DNA from: Dehalococcoidia bacterium
GTDB taxonomy: Bacteria > Chloroflexota > Dehalococcoidia > GIF9 > AB-539-J10
Direction: 5' to 3'
Assembly: GCA_018399375.1 (NCBI GenBank)
Contig: JAGYOV010000002.1
Location: forward strand, 1 to 25,466
Length of the DNA stretch: 25,466 nucleotides
Position numbers and translations under genes: made by a program. The first letter of the stretch is position 1. Each line of letters starts with the position of its first letter. This document shows, in pieces, positions 1-8,251 of the stretch. The notes beneath the pieces are model-generated. The model was not told where the DNA came from. It saw only the letters and a list, made by a program, of their open reading frames with translations, and did no database searches.

Positions 1-326
1 CATTCTTCGCGAGCGTAGATGTTGGATAGATGAACTTCAATTACAGGCAGGTCAGTGTCGGACAACGCGTCGCGCAGAGAGAGGCCATAATGAGTGAGAG
101 CTCCCGGGTTGATGATTATGCCATCAACGGAACTTGCTTGTTCCTGGATGAAATCTATCAGTGCTCCTTCACTGTTGGATTGGAACGATACTATTTCTGC
201 GTTTAAAACTGCTCCTTCTTTTTCCATCAGCGATCTGATTTCCTCCAATGTCTCGGCTCCATATATCTCTCTCTTTCTTCTGCCCAGCATGTTCAGGTTT
301 GGCCCCTGTATAACCAGAATTCTCAT
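1..326 (-). CDS. aroQ: 3-dehydroquinate dehydratase, type II (partial, C-terminus off window)
   Basis: This gene encodes the type II enzyme that dehydrates 3-dehydroquinate to 3-dehydroshikimate, the third step of the shikimate pathway, in the cytoplasm. The ATG lies at 326 on the minus strand. The visible 108 residues begin MRILVIQGPNLNMLGRR, matching the GPNLNMLG(x)R start of the family. They continue with an FQSNSEGALIDFIQ segment, the INPGALTHYGLSLRDAL segment that carries active-site residues, and the substrate-binding IEVHLSNIYAREE motif where the window ends. About 35-40 residues are missing at the C-terminus. The start codon overlaps the topA stop as ATGA, so translation is probably coupled to topA. 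The other shikimate genes of the window lie 18 kb away on the opposite strand. Identification is firm. Confidence 0.95.
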   Translation of the reverse strand, partial: MRILVIQGPNLNMLGRRKREIYGAETLEEIRSLMEKEGAVLNAEIVSFQSNSEGALIDFIQEQASSVDGIIINPGALTHYGLSLRDALSDTDLPVIEVHLSNIYAREE

Positions 327-2551
327 GATGTTACCTCCTGTTTTTGCCTTTCTCCTTCCAGTTCAGAGATTTTTACTCTATATCCGCATGATGTACATTT
401 TGCCATGTCTTTTCCCTGCTGTACCAGGAGTTTGCCACAGTTAGGGCATGGATAAGGTAACGGTTTGTAGTTTGTGGCAAATTTGCATTGTGGATAGTTG
501 CTACATCCGTAAAATACTTTCCCTCTTTTTTTGCTCCTTCTTTCGATCAGTTCGCTTCCGCATTCAGGACAGAATGCTCCAACTCTTACTACATATGGCA
601 TAGATGTTTTGCATTCGGGATAGCCACTGCAGGCTAGGAATTTGCCAAAGCGCCCAACCTTGATCACCATGGGGCGGCCACAGTTGGGGCAGATCTCTTC
701 AGTTGGTTTGGACATATCTATCTTTTTGATGTTGTTGGAAGCTTTATCCAGGGTTTCCTCAAAGGGGTGATAGAAACTATTTAGAATTGCGACGTGGTCC
801 TTTTCTCCATGGGCGATTTCGTCCAGGTGACTCTCCATGCGTGCCGTAAATTTAGAGTCAACGATTCTGGGAAAGTGTTCATTAAGGATGTCATTGACAA
901 TTATCCCCAATTCATCGGGATAGAATTTGCCCTCCTTTTTGTGCACATAATCTCTTCCCTGAATGGTAGAGATTATGGGGGCATAGGTGCTGGGTCTCCC
1001 GATGCCTTTTTCTTCCAGCGCTTTTATTAGAGTCGCTTCGGTATATCGAAAGGGGGGTTGAGTAAAGTGTTGCTCGGGGAGGATATTTAAGAGTAACAAC
1101 TTTTCATTGACCCGCAATTCTGGCAGGAGATCAGAGCTTTCTTCTGGCCTTTCCTCGTCTTTATCTTCACTGTATACAGCGATAAATCCGGGGAAGGATA
1201 TTTTGGAATCGCTTGCTCTGAGAAGGTAGCCCTCTTTGCTATTCACCGTTGCTGAAATTTCCGCTGTAGTTGTATCGTACGATGCTACGGCCATTTGGCT
1301 GGCCACCATGCGTTTCCAGATGAGTTCGTAAATTTTCATCTGATCCTGGTTGAGGAATTTCTTAACTTGTTCAGGCTGGCGGTAGATTCGAGTAGGCCTG
1401 ATGGCCTCATGAGCTTCCTGTGCCCACTTGGTTTTCTTGCCAAAAGTTCTTGGCTTTGGTGGTAGAAAAGCTTTACCGTGTTTTTCTCTGATAAAATCTC
1501 TTACTTCGTTTATAGCTGAAGAAGCTACATGAGTCGAATCGGTGCGCATATACGTAATTAAACCCACTGAGCCCTCTTTTCCAATTGGTAATCCTTCATA
1601 AAGCTGCTGTGCTATAGCCATGGTGTACTTTGCCGTAAAGTGTAGTTTTCGCCATGCCTCCTGTTGCAGCGTGCTGGTTATAAAGGGGGGAAATGGTCTA
1701 CGAATTGTTTTTTTCTTTTGTATTGACTTGACGGTATAAGCAGCGTTTCTCAAGCTGGCAGCAATGCTGTTTGCAGCTTCTGCATCTCCAATTTCCAGCT
1801 TGTCTCCACCGGTTAAACTTATCAGTCTGGCTTTGAAACCATGGGCTTCTTTACCTGTTTTTGATAATTCAGCCTCTATGCTCCAGTATTCTCGAGAAGT
1901 AAAATTCTGTATCTCTCGCTCCCTGTCAACTACTATCTTTACCGCTACGGACTGAACTCTGCCTGCAGAAAGTCCTTTCTGCACTTTCCTCCATAATATA
2001 GGGCTTATTTTGTATCCTACAAGCCTGTCTAGAATGCGCCGAGCCTGTTGGGCATTGACCAGGTTCATGTCGATAGAGTGCGGATTTTCGAAGGCTTCTT
2101 CTACAGCTGCTTTGGTGATTTCATGAAAGGCTACGCGATAGAAAGGAGTGCTGTCAGAGTCCATTTTAGCTGCTTGTGTCAGGTGCCAGGAGATTGCTTC
2201 ACCTTCTCTGTCGGGATCAGTAGCTAAAAAGATGGAACTTGCTTTAGAACAGGCCTCCTGGATCTCTTTGATAACTTTTTTCTTTTCTTTTGGCACTACG
2301 TATTTGGGAGCAAAGTCATTTTCTACATCTACTCCCAGCGTTGACTTGGGGAGGTCGCGTACATGCCCCATGGAAGCTTTTAATATATAGTTTCTGCCCA
2401 GAATCTTGTTGAGCGTTCTGGCTTTGGCTGGTGATTCGACGATAACCAGTTTTCGGTTTCGGCTTCGCTGCAGGGTTTCCCCGCTGAGCAATTCGTTGTT
2501 TTTTGTTGTAGGTCTTTTTGTTTGCTTCGTTGCTAGCTTCTTTTTAGGCAT
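323..2551 (-). CDS. topA: DNA topoisomerase I (type IA)
   Basis: This encodes a type IA topoisomerase that relaxes negative supercoils by transient single-strand breakage (742 residues). A Toprim domain begins near residue 34 (KLVIVESPAKA) and carries the acidic DPDREGEA motif near 112-119. The catalytic tyrosine is Tyr334 in GLITYMRTDST. Three C4 zinc-ribbon repeats close the protein (about 621-647, 661-689 and 702-722). A basic extension of about 33 residues (MPKKKLATKQTK...) precedes the Toprim domain, where many family members begin directly with the KLVIVES strand. No in-frame ATG lies between, so the extended start is the best choice, and an AGGA sits just upstream. The gene lies 3 bases after dprA and overlaps aroQ by 4 bases, as part of a dprA-topA-aroQ operon. 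The dprA-topA pairing is common in bacteria. Confidence 0.97.
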   Translation of the reverse strand: MPKKKLATKQTKRPTTKNNELLSGETLQRSRNRKLVIVESPAKARTLNKILGRNYILKASMGHVRDLPKSTLGVDVENDFAPKYVVPKEKKKVIKEIQEACSKASSIFLATDPDREGEAISWHLTQAAKMDSDSTPFYRVAFHEITKAAVEEAFENPHSIDMNLVNAQQARRILDRLVGYKISPILWRKVQKGLSAGRVQSVAVKIVVDREREIQNFTSREYWSIEAELSKTGKEAHGFKARLISLTGGDKLEIGDAEAANSIAASLRNAAYTVKSIQKKKTIRRPFPPFITSTLQQEAWRKLHFTAKYTMAIAQQLYEGLPIGKEGSVGLITYMRTDSTHVASSAINEVRDFIREKHGKAFLPPKPRTFGKKTKWAQEAHEAIRPTRIYRQPEQVKKFLNQDQMKIYELIWKRMVASQMAVASYDTTTAEISATVNSKEGYLLRASDSKISFPGFIAVYSEDKDEERPEESSDLLPELRVNEKLLLLNILPEQHFTQPPFRYTEATLIKALEEKGIGRPSTYAPIISTIQGRDYVHKKEGKFYPDELGIIVNDILNEHFPRIVDSKFTARMESHLDEIAHGEKDHVAILNSFYHPFEETLDKASNNIKKIDMSKPTEEICPNCGRPMVIKVGRFGKFLACSGYPECKTSMPYVVRVGAFCPECGSELIERRSKKRGKVFYGCSNYPQCKFATNYKPLPYPCPNCGKLLVQQGKDMAKCTSCGYRVKISELEGERQKQEVTS

Positions 2552-2554
2552 GGT

Positions 2555-3667
2555 TTATCCTATTCTGAATTCATGATTGAGCACATAGTTCATATTGCCA
2601 ACGTGTTGAGCTATGCCATTGAGCTCCAGGATAGCAAGCGTACTACTTACCTCGGATATTGGCAAGCCGCTTAGGCGGCAAATCTCGTCTATCTGTACTG
2701 GCTCCGGCGTTAATTGTTTCAACACTGCGGCTTCGCTTGCGTTGCCTGGCATAAATTCTTTAATTTCCATTTGTCTGGGAGGCGATATGGTTAACTGCAA
2801 CTCCTCCAGAATATCGGCGCAACTTACAACTAGCTTGGCCTCTCCAGCTTGAATGATTTTGTTGGTTCCCTTGCTGTTAGGATAGAATATGTTGCCGGGA
2901 ATAGCAAAAACTTCGCGGTTTTGATTAAGTGCTTGCGAGGCTGTAATCAGGGCTCCACTTCTCTCTCTGGCTTCTATTACCAGTACCCCCAAGCTCAAGC
3001 CGCTCATGATCCGGTTGCGCAAGGGGAAGTATTCCGGGCGTGGTTTCGTTCCGAGAGGGTGTTCGCTCACCAGAACGCCGTGCTCTGTTATCGTTTGAGC
3101 TAGTTTGGTATTTTCTGCGGGATAAATGAAATCCAGGCCACAACCAAAAATGGCTATAGTTTTACCTCCAGCTTTTAGAGCGGTACGATGAGCTATGGTA
3201 TCAACTCCCATAGCCAGCCCGCTGGTAATGACAACATCGTTTCTGGATATTTCAGTTACAATTTCTTCGGTTACCTGGCGACCGTAGGGCGAGGGATGCC
3301 GAGTACCGACTACGGCCAAGCTATGAGTATCTTCAAGGAGAAGCTCTCCCTTGGTATAAAGTATCGGTGGATAGTCATAAATTTCCTTCAGCCTCGGTGG
3401 ATATGCGGGATCCTCGCAGGTGATTGCCTTTACCCCATGCTTTTCCAGCTTCTCGATTTCCCTGTCAAGGGAAATTTCGGGTCGCAGGGTGAGGAGAGAA
3501 TCTATACTGCGTGCATCAAGCCCTGCATGCCTTAATTTGCTCTCCGGCGCATTCCATGCGTCCTGCAGATTGCCAAAGTGCGCTCTCAATAGAGAGAGCC
3601 TTGTTTTGCCAATACCAGGAACTCTGGAGAAGCCTATCCAATATTTAAGTTCATCAGTATTTCTCAT
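2555..3667 (-). CDS. dprA: DNA-processing protein DprA/Smf
   Basis: DprA binds incoming single-stranded DNA and loads RecA during natural transformation. It is also widely kept in species not known to be competent. The 370-residue product has an N-terminal helix-hairpin-helix-like region (about 1-60, VPGIGKTRL). A Rossmann-like core follows (about 82-290) with the family motifs VVGTRHPSPYG, TSGLAMGVDTIAHRTAL and FGCGLDFIYPAEN, and an ERSGALITASQAL segment. A C-terminal winged-helix domain spans about 310-370 (DEICRLSGLPISEVSSTLAILELNG, read in two parts). It starts with ATG at 3667, 20 bases after the lipoprotein gene, with only a distant AGGA as a ribosome site. It ends 3 bases before topA, so both are very likely cotranscribed. 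Confidence 0.96.
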   Translation of the reverse strand: MRNTDELKYWIGFSRVPGIGKTRLSLLRAHFGNLQDAWNAPESKLRHAGLDARSIDSLLTLRPEISLDREIEKLEKHGVKAITCEDPAYPPRLKEIYDYPPILYTKGELLLEDTHSLAVVGTRHPSPYGRQVTEEIVTEISRNDVVITSGLAMGVDTIAHRTALKAGGKTIAIFGCGLDFIYPAENTKLAQTITEHGVLVSEHPLGTKPRPEYFPLRNRIMSGLSLGVLVIEARERSGALITASQALNQNREVFAIPGNIFYPNSKGTNKIIQAGEAKLVVSCADILEELQLTISPPRQMEIKEFMPGNASEAAVLKQLTPEPVQIDEICRLSGLPISEVSSTLAILELNGIAQHVGNMNYVLNHEFRIG

Positions 3668-3687
3668 GGAATTGAAGCGTTATCCTG

Positions 3688-4860
3688 CTATGGTATATAG
3701 CTAACGGTGAGGATAACCTTCTCCCATTCGATATACTGAGCGAGGTTGTTGCCATTGGTCTTGTCGAGGAACTTGGCTTCGAACTGCAACCGGTCTATGG
3801 GAGTAATCCCCTGGCCAATGCTCCGTACGAAGTTCGTTACGTCTACGGTAGTTGGTGGTTCCCAAAAAACATCTCCTACGTCGTTATGTTTGGTAATATT
3901 GAAATCAGGCAGTTGGCCGGGATCGCTGCGAATTACACATAGATGTAATCCGTGAAGGCCAGTTACCGTGCCGGAAAAAGGCTCGCCGACTACCTTCTTT
4001 GTGGTAAAGGTGAGCGTAGCCTCTTTGATATCGGTGCTCCTTAACTTGTAGAGGTCGAAACTCCAGAAAGCGTGATATCCAACGTTATTCTCGTCATCTC
4101 CGGTCATGGTCCTCGAAGTATCTTCATTCCCTGTACTTGCAACAGTGCCAGTTTCGGCAGCAATTGGATTGAAGGTTTCCATTTTTTCAGTCGAAGCGGA
4201 GGATACCAGTATTTCTATCTGGTCTACATTCTGACCACCATGTCCCTCGTCAACGGTAACCGTTACGGTAAAGGATCCCTCTCTATCCGGTGCAATCCAG
4301 GTGACTGTATTTCCAACGCCGGTGATGCTGCCACCGCTGGTTACCCATCCATAGCTGATGGTATCGCCATCTGGATCGCTGGCGATACAGGTGACAGTCG
4401 CCCGTTCCTGTGGCAAAACTGTGGTGGAGGTAGCAGAGAGGCTTGATATCGCTGGATTGGCGTTCTCAACTACGCTTAACTGTATGGTTTCCTGTGTGAT
4501 GTTACTGCTATCGCTGACGGTAACGGTTATATTGTAGGTTCCATATTGCTCTGGAGCTATCCAGGATACTACCGGCTGGCCGTTGCCACTAAACTTGCCG
4601 CCATCTGCTGACCATTCATAGCTTATGATATCGCCATCAGGGTCATTAGCTTCACAGCGGAGTTCAATTATGGCTTCAGGGAGAACTCGTTCTTGCGCTG
4701 CCGTAATGCCTGAAATTTCTGGAGGCTGGTTGTCACCTGTTTTCTGACCTGGCGTTGGTGTAGGAGTTAGTTCCGATGTTGGGCTACACGCGCCACCAAA
4801 AATTGCCACTATGGCTATTATAGCCAGCACCACTCCCAGCTTGACTTTACGTTTATTCAT
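3688..4860 (-). CDS. Lipoprotein with two Ig/PKD-like domains and a C-terminal beta-sandwich domain
   Basis: This is a predicted exported lipoprotein of 390 residues. A lysine/arginine-rich start and hydrophobic stretch (6-21) lead to the lipobox FGGAC with Cys25. A TPTPTPG linker follows. Two repeated beta domains then occur at about 46-132 and 135-221. Each has a DPDGD.ISY.W core and ends in T.TVTV.. strands, as in PKD/Ig-like domains of surface proteins. Residues 228-390 form a third region (GYHAFWSFDLYKLRS, then VDVTNFVRS), reminiscent of DNRLRE-type extracellular domains; that assignment is tentative. No catalytic motif is seen. It is probably surface-anchored and binds polysaccharide or protein partners, which is inference. 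It is first in the operon leading to dprA, topA and aroQ, with a good promoter just upstream and a short leader. Confidence 0.8.
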   Translation of the reverse strand: MNKRKVKLGVVLAIIAIVAIFGGACSPTSELTPTPTPGQKTGDNQPPEISGITAAQERVLPEAIIELRCEANDPDGDIISYEWSADGGKFSGNGQPVVSWIAPEQYGTYNITVTVSDSSNITQETIQLSVVENANPAISSLSATSTTVLPQERATVTCIASDPDGDTISYGWVTSGGSITGVGNTVTWIAPDREGSFTVTVTVDEGHGGQNVDQIEILVSSASTEKMETFNPIAAETGTVASTGNEDTSRTMTGDDENNVGYHAFWSFDLYKLRSTDIKEATLTFTTKKVVGEPFSGTVTGLHGLHLCVIRSDPGQLPDFNITKHNDVGDVFWEPPTTVDVTNFVRSIGQGITPIDRLQFEAKFLDKTNGNNLAQYIEWEKVILTVSYIP

Positions 4861-4901
4861 ATCGCTTCTTTGCCTACTTTAGAACCATGATAGCTGCTTT
4901 A

Positions 4902-4930
4902 ATTATATACAGGCATTGCAAGTTTGGCAA
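4902..4930 (-). promoter_or_regulatory. Sigma70-type promoter for the lipoprotein-dprA-topA-aroQ operon
   Basis: On the minus strand a TTGCCA (-35, bases 4925-4930) is followed after exactly 17 bases by TATAAT (-10, bases 4902-4907). Transcription should start near 4895, giving a leader of about 35 bases before the ATG at 4860. A 6-bp inverted repeat, CATTGC...GCAATG (4914-4932), overlaps the -35 element and the spacer and could be an operator. Confidence 0.75.
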
Positions 4931-4998
4931 TGGAATATATCTTCGCGGTCACATGGCTCTTTCTTCGCCTGAAGATGATCCATGCAGGTTGAAGGTGC

Positions 4999-6000
4999 TT
5001 ATGATGGAGGAGAGTAAATCTTTTTTCGAATCTCAGGCAGAATTTCTTTTGTAGCTTTATATCCCTGGTGAATGGCTTCTTCTGCTCTGAAGAAATCAAA
5101 TGTGCCGATATTACTGACATCGGGATTGATCACTACGTCTGCCAGTTTTGCTGAGCGCAGGATTTTTTCGTACTGCATGGCATGCAGTGATTGCGTTAGG
5201 ACCTCAAACATATTCGGTGTTTGTGTGTCGATCTTGCTGCTCGAGGGTGATTGGAATCTTTTTCTGGCTTTTTGGGAGAATTCATCGATGGCTTTGGCTC
5301 TGTCTTTGTTCTCTTGCATAAGAGCATTTATCTTTTGCTTTATAGATAGCAGATGTGAGCGATCTGTATGGAGTTGTGAAGATATAGCGTTTTTCTCCTT
5401 CTCTTGTAGCTGCATGGTATGCACAATATTTCTTCTGGTGACAATGGCTGTATTGGAAGCAATTACTTTATCGGCTCCCATTTTGCGCACTACATCCACT
5501 GGCATGGGGTTCACTATTCCACCATCAACCAAAAACCTGCCTTGCCATCTCGCGGGTGTAAATATCGCCGGGATTGAAATGCTGGCTCGCAGTGCTTCTA
5601 TCACAGATCCTTCATCGATAACGATTTCCTCCATGCTTTGAGCATCAGTGGCTATTGCGGCGAAGGGTATCTTGAGGTCTTTGAACTCTACATCGCCAAT
5701 GAGGTGGGTTAAAAGTGATTTGATCTTTTGACCTTGAATAAGTCCCTTCCACATGAGAGCTATGTTCAGATCGACCAGGAGGGCTTCTTCTTTCCAGTTA
5801 ATCTCGGAGGCTATCTCTTCTAGAGTAGCGGCATCGCCCTCTTTGGCGTACCATGCGCCTACTAGTGCACCTATGCTCGTGCCACTAATCATGTTCACGG
5901 GAATTCCTTCTTCCTCCATGGCTTTCAGTACTCCAATATGAGCTAACCCGAGGGCAACGCCGCTGCTCAAGGTTAAACCAATCTTAGTATCTGCGCTCAC
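4999..6000 (-). CDS. Patatin-like phospholipase family protein (RssA/YchK type)
   Basis: This is a 333-residue serine hydrolase of the patatin family, which typically hydrolyses acyl chains of lipids with a Ser-Asp dyad. The nucleophile lies in GTSIG (Ser42) and the aspartate in VDGG (Asp159). The glycine-rich oxyanion segment near residues 11-25 reads LSSGVALGLAHIGVL rather than the commoner GGGxRG form, but keeps the AHIGVL tail. The patatin core ends near 190. It is followed by a charged, probably helical or coiled-coil insert of about 60 residues (HTMQLQEKEKNAISSQLH...) before a C-terminal segment that resumes the family pattern. The start is GTG at 6000, 9 bases after the racemase gene, so the two are probably cotranscribed. 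Substrate and cellular role are unknown. Confidence 0.88.
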   Translation of the reverse strand: MSADTKIGLTLSSGVALGLAHIGVLKAMEEEGIPVNMISGTSIGALVGAWYAKEGDAATLEEIASEINWKEEALLVDLNIALMWKGLIQGQKIKSLLTHLIGDVEFKDLKIPFAAIATDAQSMEEIVIDEGSVIEALRASISIPAIFTPARWQGRFLVDGGIVNPMPVDVVRKMGADKVIASNTAIVTRRNIVHTMQLQEKEKNAISSQLHTDRSHLLSIKQKINALMQENKDRAKAIDEFSQKARKRFQSPSSSKIDTQTPNMFEVLTQSLHAMQYEKILRSAKLADVVINPDVSNIGTFDFFRAEEAIHQGYKATKEILPEIRKKIYSPPS

Positions 6001-6009
6001 TTGGCTCTT

Positions 6010-6705
6010 CTAATCTTTAAGGGCGAGGTTTACAGCTGCCTCAGCATGTATCGCGGTAGTGTCGAAGAGAGGTATTGAGGTGGTGATCTCCCTGGCCAGA
6101 AGAGGTAGCTCTGTGCAGCCGAGAATGACTCCTTCGGCACCGTTGTTGATGAGCTTATCGATTATCAGTTTGAGCCTGTCTCTTGATGAGTTCTTTATTT
6201 CCCCCATGCATAGCTCTTCAAAGATTATAGTGTCTATTATTTTCTGGTCAGCTTTGTCTGGCACTATGATCTCTAAATCATATCTTTCGCTCAACCTATC
6301 TTTATAGAAGTTTTCCTCCATGGTGAAGATGGATCCCAGGAGCCCAAGCTTCTTTATGTTTGCTGCCGTGATCTTGCTGGCTGTGGCATCAACTATATGC
6401 AGCAGGGGGATGCTTATATTGGCTGCAACAGCGTCTGCCATTTTGTGCATGGTATTGGTGCATATCAGGGCGAAGTCGGCTCCAGATCGTTCTACGCGCC
6501 TGGCAGCATCTATCATGAAATCTGTAGCTTCGTCCCATTTGTCGTTGTGGTGAAATTCTCTTACCTCTTGAAAGTCCACGCTGTACATTGCAATTTTAGC
6601 TGAATGAGCGCTATCTAGCCTTTCTCTTACTAACTCATTTATGATGCGATAGTATTCTGCTGTCGATTCCCAGCTCATTCCCCCTATCAGACCAATGGTT
6701 TTCAT
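6010..6705 (-). CDS. Aspartate/glutamate racemase family protein
   Basis: This is a cofactor-independent amino-acid racemase of the Asp/Glu/hydantoin racemase superfamily, 231 residues. It starts MKTIGLIGGMSWESTAEYY, the usual opening of aspartate racemase/YgeA-type proteins. The two catalytic cysteines are in ICTNTMH (Cys82) and LGCTEL (Cys197). An AGGAGG ribosome site sits 6-7 bases before the ATG at 6705, one of the best in the window. The likely reaction is interconversion of L- and D-aspartate or a related amino acid. Some members racemise other amino acids, so exact specificity cannot be read from sequence. Glutamate racemase for cell wall synthesis (MurI) is less likely because of the YgeA-like N-terminus. 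It is the first gene of a pair with the patatin-like protein. Confidence 0.88.
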   Translation of the reverse strand: MKTIGLIGGMSWESTAEYYRIINELVRERLDSAHSAKIAMYSVDFQEVREFHHNDKWDEATDFMIDAARRVERSGADFALICTNTMHKMADAVAANISIPLLHIVDATASKITAANIKKLGLLGSIFTMEENFYKDRLSERYDLEIIVPDKADQKIIDTIIFEELCMGEIKNSSRDRLKLIIDKLINNGAEGVILGCTELPLLAREITTSIPLFDTTAIHAEAAVNLALKD

Positions 6706-6819
6706 AATTGCCCTCCTCTATTACTTGAAATATTCAGGCTATATGTGCATCTCGTCGCTAATATTGCTTTGAGCGAAAAACATAAGTGTAAAGATGCAGT
6801 TCAGGTTGCATGATGTTAT

Positions 6820-6908
<89 letters not shown>

Positions 6909-6909
6909 G

Positions 6910-6994
6910 CGGAGAGGGTGGGATTTGAACCCACGAGGCATTGCTGCCCACCGCTTTTCGAGAGCGGCACCATAAGCCACTCGGTCACCTCTCC
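6910..6994 (-). tRNA. tRNA-Ser (anticodon CGA)
   Basis: On the minus strand the acceptor GGAGAGG (6988-6994) pairs with CCTCTCC (6911-6917), with discriminator G at 6910. The anticodon loop CTCGAAA on a CCGCT/AGCGG stem gives CGA (serine, UCG codons). There is a long variable arm and T arm GTGGG-TTCAAAT-CCCAC. CCA is not encoded: after the discriminator only one C remains before the next tRNA starts, so the 3' CCA must be added by CCA-adding enzyme after cleavage. Confidence 0.96.
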
Positions 6995-7011
6995 ATTGCA
7001 TGAAACGCTTG

Positions 7012-7024
7012 TGGTATTATACCA
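7012..7024. promoter_or_regulatory. Palindromic extended -10 element between tRNA-Ser(CGA) and the exchanger gene
   Basis: The 13-base odd-centred palindrome TGGTATTATACCA reads as an extended -10 on both strands: TGGTATTAT on plus (7012-7020) and TGGTATAAT on minus (7016-7024). On the minus strand it lies about 20 bases before the tRNA-Ser(CGA) 5' end, the expected position for its promoter. A weak TTGTTA is present 19 bases further upstream. On the plus strand it would start transcription near 7027. Confidence 0.6.
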
Positions 7025-8251
7025 TTGCTGGAATTGAAGATAACAACTCGAGAAGGAAGAAACTGGTTTTTCCTGGCCATATGTGGATTTGTCGCTCTTC
7101 CTGCTTTATATCTAAGGATAGCGGATTTATGTCTGGATCCCCGGATTGCATCGGTGATTTTTGGCCTGGCTATCTTGGGAGCGGCTTTTCTGGTTGCCTG
7201 GGCCTGTGAAGTTGTTCAACTGGAAATATCTCAGTCGCTGGCGCTGGCTCTGGTGGCTCTGGTAGCCGTACTGCCTGAATATGCAGTTGATGCCTATCTT
7301 GCCTGGACGGCCGGCAATAATCCTGTTTACATTCCATATGTTACGGCGAATATGACCGGTGCTAACCGTTTGCTTATAGGTATTGGTTGGTCTATGGTGG
7401 CATTGCTCTTCTGGGTCAAGCAAGGCAGAAGTATTAAAGTTGAAAAAGCGCAGTCTACCGAAATAAGTTTCCTGGTTCTGGCTACGCTGTATTCTTTTAT
7501 CATTCCGATTAAGGGAACTCTGTCGCTTGTGGATAGCTTTTTTCTGGTGGGTTTATTTGTTCTTTATATTTGGGCCAGCTCTCGCGGTGAAATTTCACCT
7601 CCTGAGATTACGGGGCCAGCACTCAATATAGGGCGTCTTAATAGAACAACGAGGCGCCTGGTTACAATCGTGTTGTTTACTTTCGCTGCGGTAGTTATTT
7701 TTAGCTCAGCCGAGCCATTTGCCGAGGGATTGATTGGCATGGGGAGAGTTTGGGGAATCGATGAGTTCATCCTGGTGCAATGGCTGGCCCCCCTGGCATC
7801 CGAAGCTCCTGAAATCGCGATAGCGTTAGTGTTTGTGCTGAGCAGTAATGGCAACGCTGCTCTGGGTAGCCTGGTATCTGCCAAGGTCAATCAGTGGACT
7901 TTATTGGTGGGGACTCTGCCCATAATATACAGCATTTCCCTCGGGGGTGTGGGAACTATGCCGCTTGACGTTCGACAGACGGAAGAGATCCTGCTTACCT
8001 CGGCACAATCTCTTTTTGCGATAAGCCTTCTGGCCAATCTTACTCTTTCTCGCTCGGGCGCTGTAATATTGTTCCTGCTCTTTATCACTCAGCTAGTTTT
8101 CCCCAATACATGGGTGCGCTATGGATATTCGGCACTGTATATCTTTTTATCATTGTATTTGTTGCTCAAGGACAGGAGGCTTCGGAGCATTACTATCTAT
8201 GCGATGGTGCGGCAAGTCTTCACTGATTTCAAGTTACTGAAAAAGAGATAA
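7025..8251 (+). CDS. Sodium/calcium exchanger (CaCA) family membrane protein
   Basis: This is an integral membrane cation/proton or cation/sodium antiporter of the CaCA superfamily, 408 residues with roughly ten hydrophobic segments. It carries the two inverted alpha repeats. The first is at about 74-122 (LVALVAVLPEYAVDAY ... VTANMTGANRLLIGIGW). The second is at about 252-302 (WLAPLASEAPEIAIALV ... LVSAKVNQWTLLVGTLP). The acidic residues in LPEY and SEAPE correspond to the family's cation-binding positions. The usual GN(S/A) of repeat 1 reads NMTGAN. The transported ion cannot be decided from sequence. The start is uncertain: TTG at 7025 and TTG at 7034 are the only in-frame options near the N-terminus. 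Neither has a Shine-Dalgarno site, and the -10 element ends at 7020. It is monocistronic, ending at a terminator shared with oadB. Confidence 0.85.
   Translation: MLELKITTREGRNWFFLAICGFVALPALYLRIADLCLDPRIASVIFGLAILGAAFLVAWACEVVQLEISQSLALALVALVAVLPEYAVDAYLAWTAGNNPVYIPYVTANMTGANRLLIGIGWSMVALLFWVKQGRSIKVEKAQSTEISFLVLATLYSFIIPIKGTLSLVDSFFLVGLFVLYIWASSRGEISPPEITGPALNIGRLNRTTRRLVTIVLFTFAAVVIFSSAEPFAEGLIGMGRVWGIDEFILVQWLAPLASEAPEIAIALVFVLSSNGNAALGSLVSAKVNQWTLLVGTLPIIYSISLGGVGTMPLDVRQTEEILLTSAQSLFAISLLANLTLSRSGAVILFLLFITQLVFPNTWVRYGYSALYIFLSLYLLLKDRRLRSITIYAMVRQVFTDFKLLKKR

Noticed and set aside
4899..5120. Minus-strand frame of 73 codons between the patatin and lipoprotein genes
   Set aside because: It overlaps the patatin 3' end out of frame, has no ribosome site and no recognisable composition.
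6783..6819. Terminator after the tRNA-Ser pair (ATGCA...TGCAT stem followed by T-rich sequence)
   Set aside because: The stem is only 5-6 bp and the T-run is interrupted and distant, so it is not convincing.
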